Below the pieces are notes generated by a model. That model searched no databases. It was not told where the DNA came from and saw nothing but the letters and a program-made list of their open reading frames with translations. Source: Myxococcota bacterium (GTDB lineage: Bacteria > Myxococcota_A > UBA9160 > UBA4427). From it: DNA of 38,813 nucleotides. Positions 31,142 to 38,813 of this stretch are shown one piece after another. The position numbers were made by a program, and so were the translations under genes. Where the stretch lies: positions 1 through 38,813 of the forward strand of contig JANQEL010000230.1 of assembly GCA_028278345.1 (NCBI GenBank). The letters run 5' to 3'. The first letter of the stretch is position 1, and the number at the start of each line of letters is the position of its first letter.

Positions 31142-32497
31142 TCAGCCCGCAACGAAGTACTTGCCCGTGTTGACCGTGGGGTGGTTGAAGAAACGCTTCG
31201 GCGTTCCACTCTCCGCCGCGGCCACGATGGCCTTCGGGACCTGGAGCCCGGAGCCCTCGATCAGCTTGACCGCCGCGGCGGCACCCATGGTGTCGACCAG
31301 CACGCTGGGCGGCGCCCAGTTGAAGCCGGCGCCCATGATCATGTCGATGCCGGTAATGGTCTCCGTCACCTCACCCACGCGGTTGAACGCGTAGGCGATG
31401 TAACCGGCGATCACCTTCTTCGCGAGGGCGGCCTCGTCACCGTCGGCTTCCAGGAAGGCGGCCATGCCCTCTTCGTAGCGACCCTGGGCGTGGAAGTTCG
31501 AGACCTCGTCGATGTAGTCGAGGTTCGGCAGCGTGATCTCCGTCTCGGGTTTGTAGTCGCCACTGGCGATGTCGAGCACGAGCTGGGGCTCGCCCTTGCC
31601 CTGACGCTTGAAGAAGCCGCCGCCGCTCTTGTTGCCGAGCACGCCCTTGTCCATCAAGGCGGCCATGTAGTCGGGCAGCTTGTTGGTCTCGTGGGCTTCG
31701 TCGCTGGTGTTCTCGTAGACGTTGTCGACGATCGCACGGTGGATGTCCCAACCGACGAGGTCGATCGTGGCCAGCGGCGTCATCGCGCGACCCGTGTAGG
31801 GACCGACGAGACGATCGACCAGCACCGGCCCGAGCTGCTCGGCCAGCTGCGCGGCCTCGTTCAGCACCTTGAAGCCGACGCGGTTGCCCGCGAAGGCCGG
31901 GGTGTCGGCCGTGCGCACCATCTCGCGACCCAGGCGGATCGTCGAGAAGGCCTCGACGAAGTCGACGAGCTCCTTGTCGGTGTCGTTGCCGGGAATCAGC
32001 TCCGTCCCGACGATGACGTTCGGAGGATTGAAGAAGTGCAAGCCCATGAAGTGCTTGCGGAAACTGTCGCTGCGGCCTTCGCACAGAGCGTTGATCGAAA
32101 GGCCCGAGGTCACGGTGGCGACGATCGAATCGTCGCGGCGCGCCTTCTCGACGCGATCGAAGATGTCCTTCTTGATCGCAAAATCTTCGGTGAGGGCTTC
32201 GAAGACAATGTCCGCATCGGCGCAGGCCGACTCGAGATCGTTGTCGTAGTCGCCGACCGAGGCCCGCGAGGCCACGGTGGGGGAGCGCACCTGCTTGATC
32301 GCGGCGGCGAGGCCCTCTTCGGCCTTGGCGCTGGTGCGTGCCAGGAAGACGACCTCGGGGACGGCCGTCGTAAACAGCGCCGCGCTGCCATAGCCCATGG
32401 TGCCGTTGGCTCCGAGCACGACCACCTTCTTGATGTCGCGGCTCGTAAGAAGCTTTCTCATCTCCGCCCCGCTGCGGGGCGCCTCACTGGGGGACAT
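31142..32497 (-). CDS. 3-hydroxyacyl-CoA dehydrogenase (FadB/FadN-type)
   Basis: A 451-residue NAD-dependent enzyme converting 3-hydroxyacyl-CoA to 3-ketoacyl-CoA. GGAGAAGGT precedes the chosen ATG 32497. The Rossmann loop is KKVVVLGANGTMGYGSA, with one residue more than the usual GxGxMG. The family block HFMGLHFFNPPNVIVGTELIPG is intact. The C-terminal domain occurs twice (NRVGFKVLNEAAQLAEQL and YIAYAFNRVGEVTETITGIDMIMGAGFNWAP), as in FadN-like proteins. No crotonase domain is fused, so hydration is done by another protein. Probably co-transcribed with the thiolase. Confidence 0.93.
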   Translation of the reverse strand: MSPSEAPRSGAEMRKLLTSRDIKKVVVLGANGTMGYGSAALFTTAVPEVVFLARTSAKAEEGLAAAIKQVRSPTVASRASVGDYDNDLESACADADIVFEALTEDFAIKKDIFDRVEKARRDDSIVATVTSGLSINALCEGRSDSFRKHFMGLHFFNPPNVIVGTELIPGNDTDKELVDFVEAFSTIRLGREMVRTADTPAFAGNRVGFKVLNEAAQLAEQLGPVLVDRLVGPYTGRAMTPLATIDLVGWDIHRAIVDNVYENTSDEAHETNKLPDYMAALMDKGVLGNKSGGGFFKRQGKGEPQLVLDIASGDYKPETEITLPNLDYIDEVSNFHAQGRYEEGMAAFLEADGDEAALAKKVIAGYIAYAFNRVGEVTETITGIDMIMGAGFNWAPPSVLVDTMGAAAAVKLIEGSGLQVPKAIVAAAESGTPKRFFNHPTVNTGKYFVAG

Positions 32498-32884
32498 ACC
32501 TTCTCCTCGAAGCATTCACTTTCTGTCGTGCGGTCGTCGTGTCGTGCCCGCGCGAGGGCTCGCGTCGGGCCTGGCCGTTCACACCGGGGACGAGCGTGGC
32601 CCGCGTCCAGCGCGTCGATCACGCAGAAACACCCCCTCGTTCCGGTCCCTTCGCGCCAAGTCGCGAGGTGTCGGAGCGAGCAGGACGGGACCCGGGTTGG
32701 CCATCTGACCGTGGAGGCGAAATGGGGGGCTCGGGCTTCCTGCGATTTCGAGCCGCGAAGTGTAGTCGAGCCGCCGCCCCATTCGAGAGCAGAAATGTCG
32801 AAATCTCGCGCAGGCAGTCGGCAAGTTGCGGATCGAATGCGAGCCGGATCGACCCGTTCGCGAACGGAATGAAATGACCCCGGT
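32498..32884 (-). other. 387-nt intergenic stretch between the GST and dehydrogenase genes
   Basis: I see no convincing gene. It holds a perfect 14-bp palindrome, CCGTTCG/CGAACGG (32854-32867), 18 nt past the GST stop. It also holds a weak -10-like TACACT on the minus strand (32768-32763). It likely contains the promoter of the dehydrogenase-thiolase pair. Confidence 0.45.
32854..32867. repeat. 14-bp perfect palindrome
   Basis: CCGTTCG immediately followed by its complement CGAACGG, just downstream of the GST gene. Such sites can be operators, but the sequence is GC-rich and its function is not shown. Confidence 0.4.
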
Positions 32885-33895
32885 TCAGGTCGCGAGCCAG
32901 CGCAGGCAGCCCGTTTCCTCGAGCACCGGATCGAGGGCTGTCTTGTCCACGACTGCTGCGTACTTCTCCCGGATCACGCCGAGGGACTTGGCCTGGTACT
33001 TGACCGGCTTCTGGGTCCAGGTGCGACCGTCGAGTTCGACATCGTAGTTCTCGTCGCCAGCGGCGAGCGCCCGGGCGTTGGCTTCGCTCCACGGCAGGAA
33101 GAGATCGCCGCACATGCGCTTCACGTAGGGCAGGAGTGTCGGCGCGAGGGTTTCGAAAGATTCCGTCATAACTGGCGGGCCCTCCCCCTTCGGTTCGAGC
33201 ATGCGCTCGATCCACGCGACGACGGACGGCGCCTTTTCACGCAGCAGGCCGCCGGGGGTCGGATCGACGAGGCAGTTGTAGAGCTGGCCCCAGAGACCGA
33301 AGTCGGCGAAGACGGGATAGTCACCGAAGAGGTAGGCGCGATTCGAGAGGTGCGCCTCGAGCATCTCGAGCCCTTCGACGTAGCTGTCTTCGATCTGGGC
33401 GGCGGTGACTTCGTTCGAGCCGACGAACCAGACGCGCCCGACCATGCGCTCGGCGATGCCCTTTGCGGTCTCCTCGCGTTCCGCATCGGGGACGTCGGGC
33501 ATCATCTCGGCGACCAACCGGTTCGACGCCGCAACCTGGTCGGCTTCGCGGGCCCAGCGGTAGTGGAGCATCCACTTGTTGCCCCACTCGTCGCCGAACT
33601 CTTCGAGCAGGAGCGACAGGAATCGATTCGGCTCGCTTTCGGGATGGGTCGACGGCTCGGGGAACTGCGCTTCGAGGGCCTCCATGATGGGCGTCGAATC
33701 CTGCATCGCCGTGCCGTCCGCCGCGACGACCAGCGGCACGATCGGGAGCTTCGCGTGCTTCTGGTACTCGGGCATCGTGGCGATGTTGCGCACGATCCAT
33801 TCGTGGGGGATGCCCTTGTAGCGGAAGTACGAGCGGACCTTCACCGAGAACGGCGAGTTCTCGACTCCAAAGACACGGTAGGGGGTGGTCGACAT
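32885..33895 (-). CDS. Glutathione S-transferase family protein
   Basis: A 336-residue protein, longer than the usual 200-230. AAGGAGGA precedes ATG 33895. The thioredoxin-like N-terminal domain begins YRVFGVENSPFSVKVRSYFRYKGIPHEWI, with SPFS in the position of the glutathione-activating residue. IVPLVV follows, with the usual cis-proline. QDSTPIMEALE binds the gamma-glutamyl group. A helical C-terminal domain follows, with FADFGLWGQLYN in the GST_C position, and about 100 residues are appended. Activity or substrate cannot be stated. It is probably co-transcribed with the tag and HAD genes. Confidence 0.88.
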   Translation of the reverse strand: MSTTPYRVFGVENSPFSVKVRSYFRYKGIPHEWIVRNIATMPEYQKHAKLPIVPLVVAADGTAMQDSTPIMEALEAQFPEPSTHPESEPNRFLSLLLEEFGDEWGNKWMLHYRWAREADQVAASNRLVAEMMPDVPDAEREETAKGIAERMVGRVWFVGSNEVTAAQIEDSYVEGLEMLEAHLSNRAYLFGDYPVFADFGLWGQLYNCLVDPTPGGLLREKAPSVVAWIERMLEPKGEGPPVMTESFETLAPTLLPYVKRMCGDLFLPWSEANARALAAGDENYDVELDGRTWTQKPVKYQAKSLGVIREKYAAVVDKTALDPVLEETGCLRWLAT

Positions 33896-33916
33896 GGGAG
33901 TCCTCCTTGGAGCGCG

Positions 33917-34513
33917 CTAGACGCGAAAGCGTTTCGCCATGCGCGCGACGGGGTCGTGACGAAAGCAGTCGACGGTGTGGTCGTTCACCATGCCGACGGC
34001 CTGCATGAAGGCGTAGCAGATGGTCGGCCCCACGAAGCGGAAGCCCCGCTTCTTGAGATCCTTCGACAACGTGCGCGAGACATCGGTCTCGGCCGGCACC
34101 TGCTTCATCGAGCGCCGGCGATTCTGCAGCGGCGCGCCGTCGACGAAGTCCCAGAGATAGGCCGCGAACGATCCGAACTCCTTCTGCACCGCGAGGAAGG
34201 CCCTGGCGTTCTCGGCCGACGCTTCGACCTTCAGCTTGTTGCGCACGATGCCCGGGTTTTCGAGGAGCTTTGCGCGACGCTTTGCATCGAAGCGCGCCAC
34301 CTTCTGCGGGTCGAAGTCGCGATAGACCCGTTGGTACTCGGCGCGCTTGTTCAGGATCGTGCTCCAGCTGAGCCCCGCCTGCGCGCCTTCGAGGATCAAC
34401 ATCTCGAAGAGATGGCGATCGTCCTTCGAGGGCACGCCCCACTCGGCGTCGTGGTAGCGCGCGTCGAGTTCGTTCGCGTTGGCCCAGCTGCAGCGCTTGC
34501 GCTTCGCCGTCAC
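33917..34513 (-). CDS. tag: DNA-3-methyladenine glycosylase I
   Basis: A 198-residue base-excision repair enzyme of the Tag family. GTG 34513 overlaps the stop of the upstream HAD gene (GTGA). The Zn-binding pattern is kept: RCSWAN near the start (Cys8), H20 in YHDAEWG, and the C-terminal VNDHTVDCFRH. The middle block LFEMLILEGAQAGLSWSTILNKRAEYQRVY matches the family. It removes 3-methyladenine from alkylated DNA. Confidence 0.95.
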   Translation of the reverse strand: MTAKRKRCSWANANELDARYHDAEWGVPSKDDRHLFEMLILEGAQAGLSWSTILNKRAEYQRVYRDFDPQKVARFDAKRRAKLLENPGIVRNKLKVEASAENARAFLAVQKEFGSFAAYLWDFVDGAPLQNRRRSMKQVPAETDVSRTLSKDLKKRGFRFVGPTICYAFMQAVGMVNDHTVDCFRHDPVARMAKRFRV

Positions 34514-35178
34514 TGCGAAACGCCGCCGAGGGCACGCACCACATCGAGCACGTCGCTCACACCGTCGACCACCGCGTGCGCCCCCGACCAATCGGCATCC
34601 GTGGCCAGCACGTTCGGGATCACGACACAGCGCATCCCCGCGGCGAGGGCCGCGTGAAGCCCGCGCTCGGAGTCCTCGACCACCATGCAGCGGGCGGGAT
34701 CCACCGCGAGCTTCTCGGCGGCCGCGAGATACGGGTCGGGGTGTGGCTTGTGCCGCCCGTAGTCGCCGCCGCGCAGGGCGAACTCGAAGAAGCGCAAAAG
34801 CCCCGTACGGCCGTGGATCAGATCGAAGTGATCGGGATAGGCGCTGGTCACCACGCCCATCGGCACTTCGCCGTGGAGCGCCTCGAGGGTGGGCTCGACG
34901 CCGTCGAAGACCGTGACACCGGCTTTCAAGCGCTCGACATAGATATCGTTGCGTCTGGAGCGCAGGGCTTCCCGTTCGTCCTGGCTGCGCCCATCGAGGA
35001 TGTCGAAGACGCTCTGGCCCCGTCGCAGAGACCACTCGACGAAGGTCGCGCGGTCGAGTTCGTGCCCTTCTTCCTGCATCACCACGCAGTTGGCCTCGAA
35101 GAAGAGCTCCTCGGTGTCGACGAGGACACCGTCGTTGTCCCAGAAAATCGCTTCGAGCATGTCGTATTCGACTCGCAT
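34510..35178 (-). CDS. HAD-superfamily hydrolase (beta-phosphoglucomutase/phosphatase-like)
   Basis: A 222-residue protein. Motif I is IFWDNDGVLVDTEELF (nucleophile Asp14). The cap follows, then motif II (GVVTSAYPDHFDLI, Thr-Ser), motif III Lys in GRHKPHPDPYLAAAEKL and the acidic motif IV VVEDSERGLHAALAAGM. It is a small phosphatase or mutase of the GPH/YcjU type. Start choice is uncertain: ATG 35178 is used, while 35217 (GGGAGG 2-3 nt upstream) and 35160 are alternatives. It is coupled to tag by a GTGA overlap. Confidence 0.9.
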   Translation of the reverse strand: MRVEYDMLEAIFWDNDGVLVDTEELFFEANCVVMQEEGHELDRATFVEWSLRRGQSVFDILDGRSQDEREALRSRRNDIYVERLKAGVTVFDGVEPTLEALHGEVPMGVVTSAYPDHFDLIHGRTGLLRFFEFALRGGDYGRHKPHPDPYLAAAEKLAVDPARCMVVEDSERGLHAALAAGMRCVVIPNVLATDADWSGAHAVVDGVSDVLDVVRALGGVSQ

Positions 35179-35262
35179 CCCCTGCAGTCGGTCGCACTCG
35201 CCCCCAAAGTGCGGCATATCCTCCCGGTCGGCAGCCGCGCCCGGTAGAGCCACGAGGGGGAG

Positions 35263-36171
35263 ATGGGCGACTTCTATCTCCAGTACGAATACCACATCAC
35301 TTCGTCTCAACTGGTCTTCGCGATGCTCGGCATGGGGGCGACCCTTCGTCCCGAAGCCTTCATGGAGGTGATGCGCGCGCCGAAGGGTTTCGCGCTCGGG
35401 TTGCTCTCGGTGCTCGTGCTCGGGCCCTCCCTCGCCGTGCTGGTCTCCATGGCCTTCGGCCTCGAGGCCGGGATCGCGACCGGGCTGATCCTCGTCGCGG
35501 CCGTCCCCGGCGGCACGATGTCGAACATCTTCGTCTACTTCGCGAAGGCCGACGTGCCGCTCTCGATCTCGCTCACCGCCGTGGCGACGACCGGCTGCCT
35601 GATCACCACGCCGATCGTGCTGCAGGTCTTTGCGGGCAGTGTGGTGCAGGGCGAGGTCCAGATGCCCGGCGGGCGGATCGCCCTCGAGATCCTGTTCTTC
35701 CTGTTGATCCCGCTCGGGATCGGCATGGCGGCCGGTTGGCGCTTCGACCCGCTGCGCGATCAGATCGCACGCGTCTTCATCCGCTTGAGCCTTGCGATGA
35801 TCGGGTTGATCGTGATCGGGAGTACTGCGGCCGACCGGATCGATCCCGGGCAGCAGACGCTGACGGTCGTCCTCGCGGTCTTCACCTTTTCGTTCGCGCT
35901 CTTCTTCGCGGGCTACGGGTTGCTGCGACTCACTGGGCTGCCGAACACCGCGGCGGTGTCTGCGGGCATCGAGACCTCCTACCGAAACATCTCGCTGGGC
36001 CTGCTGGTCAAGGCCTCGGTCTGGCCGGCGCGGGAGGGGGTCGCAGACCCCTTCGCAGATCAGGTCTTCTTCGTCGTGCTCTTCTACGGCGCCGTCGCTC
36101 TGGTGGCCGCCCTGCCGCCGCTCTTCATCCACCGCCGACTCGTCGGAGACGACGACACGCCCGCCGGCTGA
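35263..36171 (+). CDS. Bile acid:Na+ symporter (BASS) family transporter
   Basis: A 302-residue membrane protein with about ten helices. GGGGGAG supports ATG 35263. The N-terminal FAMLGMGATLRPEAF and LVAAVPGGTMSNIFVYFAKADVPLSISLTAVAT are characteristic of the SBF/BASS fold, as is AAVSAGIETSYRNISLGLLV in the second half. Substrate (bile acid, pyruvate, pantothenate or other organic anion) cannot be read. It lies next to lipid-metabolism genes. Confidence 0.92.
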   Translation: MGDFYLQYEYHITSSQLVFAMLGMGATLRPEAFMEVMRAPKGFALGLLSVLVLGPSLAVLVSMAFGLEAGIATGLILVAAVPGGTMSNIFVYFAKADVPLSISLTAVATTGCLITTPIVLQVFAGSVVQGEVQMPGGRIALEILFFLLIPLGIGMAAGWRFDPLRDQIARVFIRLSLAMIGLIVIGSTAADRIDPGQQTLTVVLAVFTFSFALFFAGYGLLRLTGLPNTAAVSAGIETSYRNISLGLLVKASVWPAREGVADPFADQVFFVVLFYGAVALVAALPPLFIHRRLVGDDDTPAG

Positions 36172-36176
36172 CTGTT

Positions 36177-36189
36177 AAAGTGACACTTT
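36177..36189. promoter_or_regulatory. AAAGTG-A-CACTTT palindrome upstream of the SDR gene
   Basis: A perfect 13-bp palindrome starts 6 nt after the BASS-family stop, 51 nt before the SDR ATG. It is a likely transcription-factor site, because AT-rich symmetric sequence stands out in this GC-rich DNA. The regulator is not identifiable. Confidence 0.5.
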
Positions 36190-36239
36190 GGGTTTTCGAG
36201 CCTCGAGCAGGCGCCCCGCTCCACCTCGCAGGAGGTCCC

Positions 36240-37109
36240 ATGGCGATTTCTCCCGTCGACCTTTCGGGCAAGCACGTGATGATCACCGGTTGCACCGCCG
36301 GCCTCGGGCGCGCCGCCGCCCTCGAACTCGCCGACATGGGGGCGCGCATCTCGATCGTCTGCCGCGACGAACGCAAGGGCGAAGGATTGGTTCGCGAGAT
36401 CCTGCGCAAGACCGGCCGCGACGACACGAGCATCTACCTGGGCGACATGGCAGTGCAGAGCGACGTCCGCGCCATCGGCGAGCGCTTCCTCGAAACCGGC
36501 GAGCCCCTCGACGTGCTGTTCAACAACGCCGGTGTCGTCAACCAGCAGCGCCGCACAACCGACGACGGCTTCGAGCAGACCTTCGCGGTGAATCACCTCG
36601 CCTACTTCCTGCTCACGGTGATGCTGATCGACCGCTTGAAGGAAGCCCCCGAAGGCCGCGTCGTGTGCACGGCTTCGGACGCCTACAAATTCGCGGGGGG
36701 CCGCATCGACTTCGACGACCTCCACGCCGAGCAGCGCTACACGACCTTCGGCGCCTACGGGCAATCGAAGCTCGCCAACATCCTCTTCACCCGCGAACTC
36801 GCGCGCCGCCTCCACGACACCAGCGTCACCGCCAATGCCTTCCATCCCGGCATGGTGGGAAGCGACTTCGCGAAGAACAACGGCTTCGTCGCCCAGGTCG
36901 CCATGTCCCTCATCAAACCGATCGCACGCAGCCCCCTCAAGGGCGCCGAGACGGGCATCTACCTCTGCAGCTCTCCCGACGTCGCGGGACACTCGGGCGG
37001 CTACTACTACGACTGCAAGCAGCACCCCACGCGCGGCGCGGCGCGCAACGACGACGATGCCCGCCAGCTCTGGGAGGTGAGCGAAAAGCTCACCGGCGCC
37101 GCGCTCTGA
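36240..37109 (+). CDS. Short-chain dehydrogenase/reductase, retinol-dehydrogenase-like
   Basis: A 289-residue NAD(P)-dependent oxidoreductase. GGAGG precedes ATG 36240. The cofactor loop is TGCTAGLG (16-23), NNAG is at 95-98, the catalytic Ser is in CTASDAYK (S146), and YxxxK is Y173-K177. The order TGxxxGxG, NNAG, S, YxxxK is complete. The C-terminal block resembles the DHRS/RDH group (HPGMVGSDFAKN). Substrate is probably a lipid-like alcohol or ketone. It converges on the hot-dog gene, with 9 nt between the stops. Confidence 0.94.
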   Translation: MAISPVDLSGKHVMITGCTAGLGRAAALELADMGARISIVCRDERKGEGLVREILRKTGRDDTSIYLGDMAVQSDVRAIGERFLETGEPLDVLFNNAGVVNQQRRTTDDGFEQTFAVNHLAYFLLTVMLIDRLKEAPEGRVVCTASDAYKFAGGRIDFDDLHAEQRYTTFGAYGQSKLANILFTRELARRLHDTSVTANAFHPGMVGSDFAKNNGFVAQVAMSLIKPIARSPLKGAETGIYLCSSPDVAGHSGGYYYDCKQHPTRGAARNDDDARQLWEVSEKLTGAAL

Positions 37110-37118
37110 AGCGGGACC

Positions 37119-37925
37119 TCAAGCTCCGCGCAGTCGATAGATTGCGCGCAGGCGCGTCTTCGCGACCGCGCCGCCATCGGCGAAGAAGGTCGCGAGATCG
37201 AGATCGACGAACTCGTGGCCCTTCTTCTCGAAGAGGTCGGCGACCTCGAGTTCGGTGACGAGTTCGCTCTCCCAGGGCACGGGGGCATAGCTCTGGTGTT
37301 CGGTCTGGAGGTGAAGCCAGGCGGGCAGATAGACGTTGGCGGCCAGCGCCCAGTTGGTGACGCCGAGCAGGAAGGCCGGGCTCGCGAAGTGTTCCTGCGA
37401 AGGGCGGTGGACCGGCGCCATGGCTTCGGGGTCCCTCAGGTAGGTCGTGACTTCCGCACCGGGCCCGAAACGCGATCGCACGGCGAGCAGGCCCTCTTCG
37501 CGCAGGCGTTCGAGCACTTCGCGGGAGACGCGCGGCCGTTCGTGCCCCCGTTTCGCCAATGGATCGCCCCGGCGTTCGGGCGCAGGCGGTGCTTCCTCCG
37601 GCAGATCCGCCGAAGCCTCCGCGACGCGCGTGCCCTCGGCGTCCGTCAGCACGGCGTCGTAGCCGGCTTCACCCCGGGCTTCGGCTTCGACCCGAAAATC
37701 GACGTCGTCGTAGAGCGGCCGGTGCACGACGGCGCGCCCCCGACCGCGCGCGAGCCAGGCCTCCCCCCACGCCTGCGCCGCCGGATGGAAGAGATAGGCC
37801 GAGATCACCACCCCCGGAACGAGCCCACCGCGAAAGCCGAAGCGCTGGGCGACGTCGTCGCCGTGGATCTCGTTCTCCGAACTCGGGACGGGGTTGTAGG
37901 CCGAGGCCTCGAACCAATCGATCAT
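37119..37925 (-). CDS. Hot-dog-fold protein, MaoC-like dehydratase type
   Basis: A 268-residue protein. The first half has NEIHGDDVAQRFGFRGGLVPGVVISAYLFHPA, which resembles the hydratase motif (D/N-x-x-H) and VPG loop of MaoC-like enzymes. The second half has FLLGVTNWALAANVYLPAWLHLQTEHQSYAPVPWESELVTE, so it is probably a double hot-dog. The canonical MaoC catalytic Asp-His pair is not certain. ATG 37925 overlaps the stop of the upstream esterase by 1 nt (TGATG). It would fit hydration of an enoyl-CoA; function is inferred. Confidence 0.72.
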   Translation of the reverse strand: MIDWFEASAYNPVPSSENEIHGDDVAQRFGFRGGLVPGVVISAYLFHPAAQAWGEAWLARGRGRAVVHRPLYDDVDFRVEAEARGEAGYDAVLTDAEGTRVAEASADLPEEAPPAPERRGDPLAKRGHERPRVSREVLERLREEGLLAVRSRFGPGAEVTTYLRDPEAMAPVHRPSQEHFASPAFLLGVTNWALAANVYLPAWLHLQTEHQSYAPVPWESELVTELEVADLFEKKGHEFVDLDLATFFADGGAVAKTRLRAIYRLRGA

Positions 37926-38813
37926 CAGCTGGGCGTGCCGCCGTCCCCGAAGCGCCGCTTCACGTGATCGCTGTGGAGCGTCGCCAGGAAGTGCGAGATC
38001 GATTCCACCACCGTCGAGCAGCGCGGCGAGTGGAAGATCTCGAAGGCGTGCTGGGCCCCGGGGATCTCCGCGTAGGCCACCGGCGCCTTCGAACTCGCCC
38101 GCAGCAGTTCGACGAACTTGCGCGCCTCCTCGACCGGAGCGAGGCCGTCCTGATCACCGTGCACGACGTACATCGGCGGCGCGTCGCTGTGGATGCGGTG
38201 CATGGGTGAGGCCCGCAGGAAGGCGTCGCGATCACTCGCGAGGCTCTTCTTGAGGACGCGCTTCTCGAGGATGTCGATCAGACCGTCCGAGATCTGCAGA
38301 CCGTGGGTGTTCGTGAAGTCGTAGACGCCGTAGATCGGCACGCAGCCGTTGAGCCGGGTATCGAGATGTTCGAAGCCCGGCTGGTATTCGGGGTCGTTGG
38401 CCGTCAGCGTGAGCAACGAAGAAAGGTGGCCACCTGCACTACCGCCGGTGGCGACCACGAAATCCGGATCGCCGCCGTACTCGTGGATGTGCTCCTTGAT
38501 CCAGCGGAGGGCCTGCTTCACGTCCAGCAGATGTTCGGGAAACGTGGCCTTCGGGCTCAGGCGATAGTTGGTCGTCACGCACACCCAACCGCGCGCCGCC
38601 ATCAGGTTCATCAGCGGCAGCGCCTGCTCCCGCTTGTTTCCGATGATCCAGCCGCCGCCGTGGATCTGCAGCAGCACGGGCGCCGGCGTCATGCCCGGCA
38701 CCGGATGCTTCGGCCGATAGATGTCGAGCATGTGCTTGGGGTTGCCGTCGTCGATGTACGGCACGTCGCGAATCACCTCGACGTCGTCACGCAACATCTT
38801 GAAGGGGCGAAGG
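37925..38813 (-). CDS. Alpha/beta-hydrolase fold esterase, HSL type (5' end outside window)
   Basis: At least 290 residues from ATG 38797, but the frame is open to the window edge and the last codons (LRPFK) look like coding sequence, so the true start is probably outside. The oxyanion-hole motif is HGGGW. The nucleophile elbow is GGSAGG (G-G-S-A-G, Ser about residue 120 from ATG 38797). The acid is in VHGDQDGLAP and the His in GAQHAFEIF. It hydrolyses esters, probably of lipophilic substrates. The product overlaps the hot-dog gene (TGATG), so the two are co-translated. Confidence 0.92.
   Translation of the reverse strand, partial: LRPFKMLRDDVEVIRDVPYIDDGNPKHMLDIYRPKHPVPGMTPAPVLLQIHGGGWIIGNKREQALPLMNLMAARGWVCVTTNYRLSPKATFPEHLLDVKQALRWIKEHIHEYGGDPDFVVATGGSAGGHLSSLLTLTANDPEYQPGFEHLDTRLNGCVPIYGVYDFTNTHGLQISDGLIDILEKRVLKKSLASDRDAFLRASPMHRIHSDAPPMYVVHGDQDGLAPVEEARKFVELLRASSKAPVAYAEIPGAQHAFEIFHSPRCSTVVESISHFLATLHSDHVKRRFGDGGTPS

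Noticed and set aside
32539..32877. 112-codon frame (plus) between the GST and dehydrogenase genes
   Set aside because: No start signal and Arg/Ser-rich shadow-type composition; listed as intergenic.

Overview
The window is GC-rich, densely coded DNA from a diderm bacterium. It holds an outer-membrane secretin, several Sec/lipobox lipoproteins, c-type cytochrome motifs, a cytochrome P450 and CoA-ester enzymes. This points to an aerobic or facultative environmental heterotroph, with a style resembling the deltaproteobacterial grade (Myxococcota/Binatota-like) or a related GC-rich lineage. No rRNA, tRNA or other marker is present, so the taxonomy is inference. I see no insertion sequence, CRISPR array, phage gene or attachment site; it reads as ordinary chromosome.

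Layout. 1-5.1 kb (mostly minus): a membrane-bound HAMP-PAS-GGDEF-EAL signalling protein cut by the window edge, a secreted histidine phosphatase, a lipoprotein, an Hsp20 chaperone, a small membrane protein, and a plus-strand lipoprotein. 5.4-9.9 kb (plus): an MscS channel ending in a strong terminator, a wax ester synthase/DGAT coupled to a TetR regulator, and an unusual membrane-anchored coiled-coil protein ending in a RelE/ParE-like domain. 9.9-15.1 kb (minus): a probable three-gene unit of a large secreted di-heme cytochrome/beta-propeller protein with a C-terminal sorting-type tail, a bitopic protein and a MATE exporter. 15.2-18.7 kb: a membrane-fused spermidine-synthase-like protein and a convergent MFS exporter whose 3' ends overlap by 36 nt. 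18.8-24.4 kb (plus): a bitopic periplasmic protein and an overlapping secretin with a SPOR-like tail, then an alanine/glycine:Na+ symporter and a lytic transglycosylase lipoprotein.

24.4-38.8 kb is a lipid/CoA and xenobiotic metabolism region: nitroreductase, D-threonine aldolase-like enzyme, APH-like kinase, P450 plus TetR, methyltransferase, SCP2-type thiolase, 3-hydroxyacyl-CoA dehydrogenase, glutathione transferase, DNA-3-methyladenine glycosylase, HAD phosphatase, bile-acid:Na+ symporter family protein, SDR, hot-dog protein and an HSL-type esterase. The esterase, hot-dog protein, SDR, dehydrogenase and thiolase could together process a lipophilic ester or acyl-CoA substrate, but that substrate is not shown by the sequence.

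The most interesting items are: (i) the secretin-SPOR/bitopic pair with its own promoter and no other secretion genes; (ii) the membrane coiled-coil protein with a RelE-like C-terminus; (iii) a 24-bp near-perfect palindrome sitting in the P450-TetR promoter; (iv) a recurring TANNNT box 6-9 nt before start codons, suggesting many leaderless transcripts.
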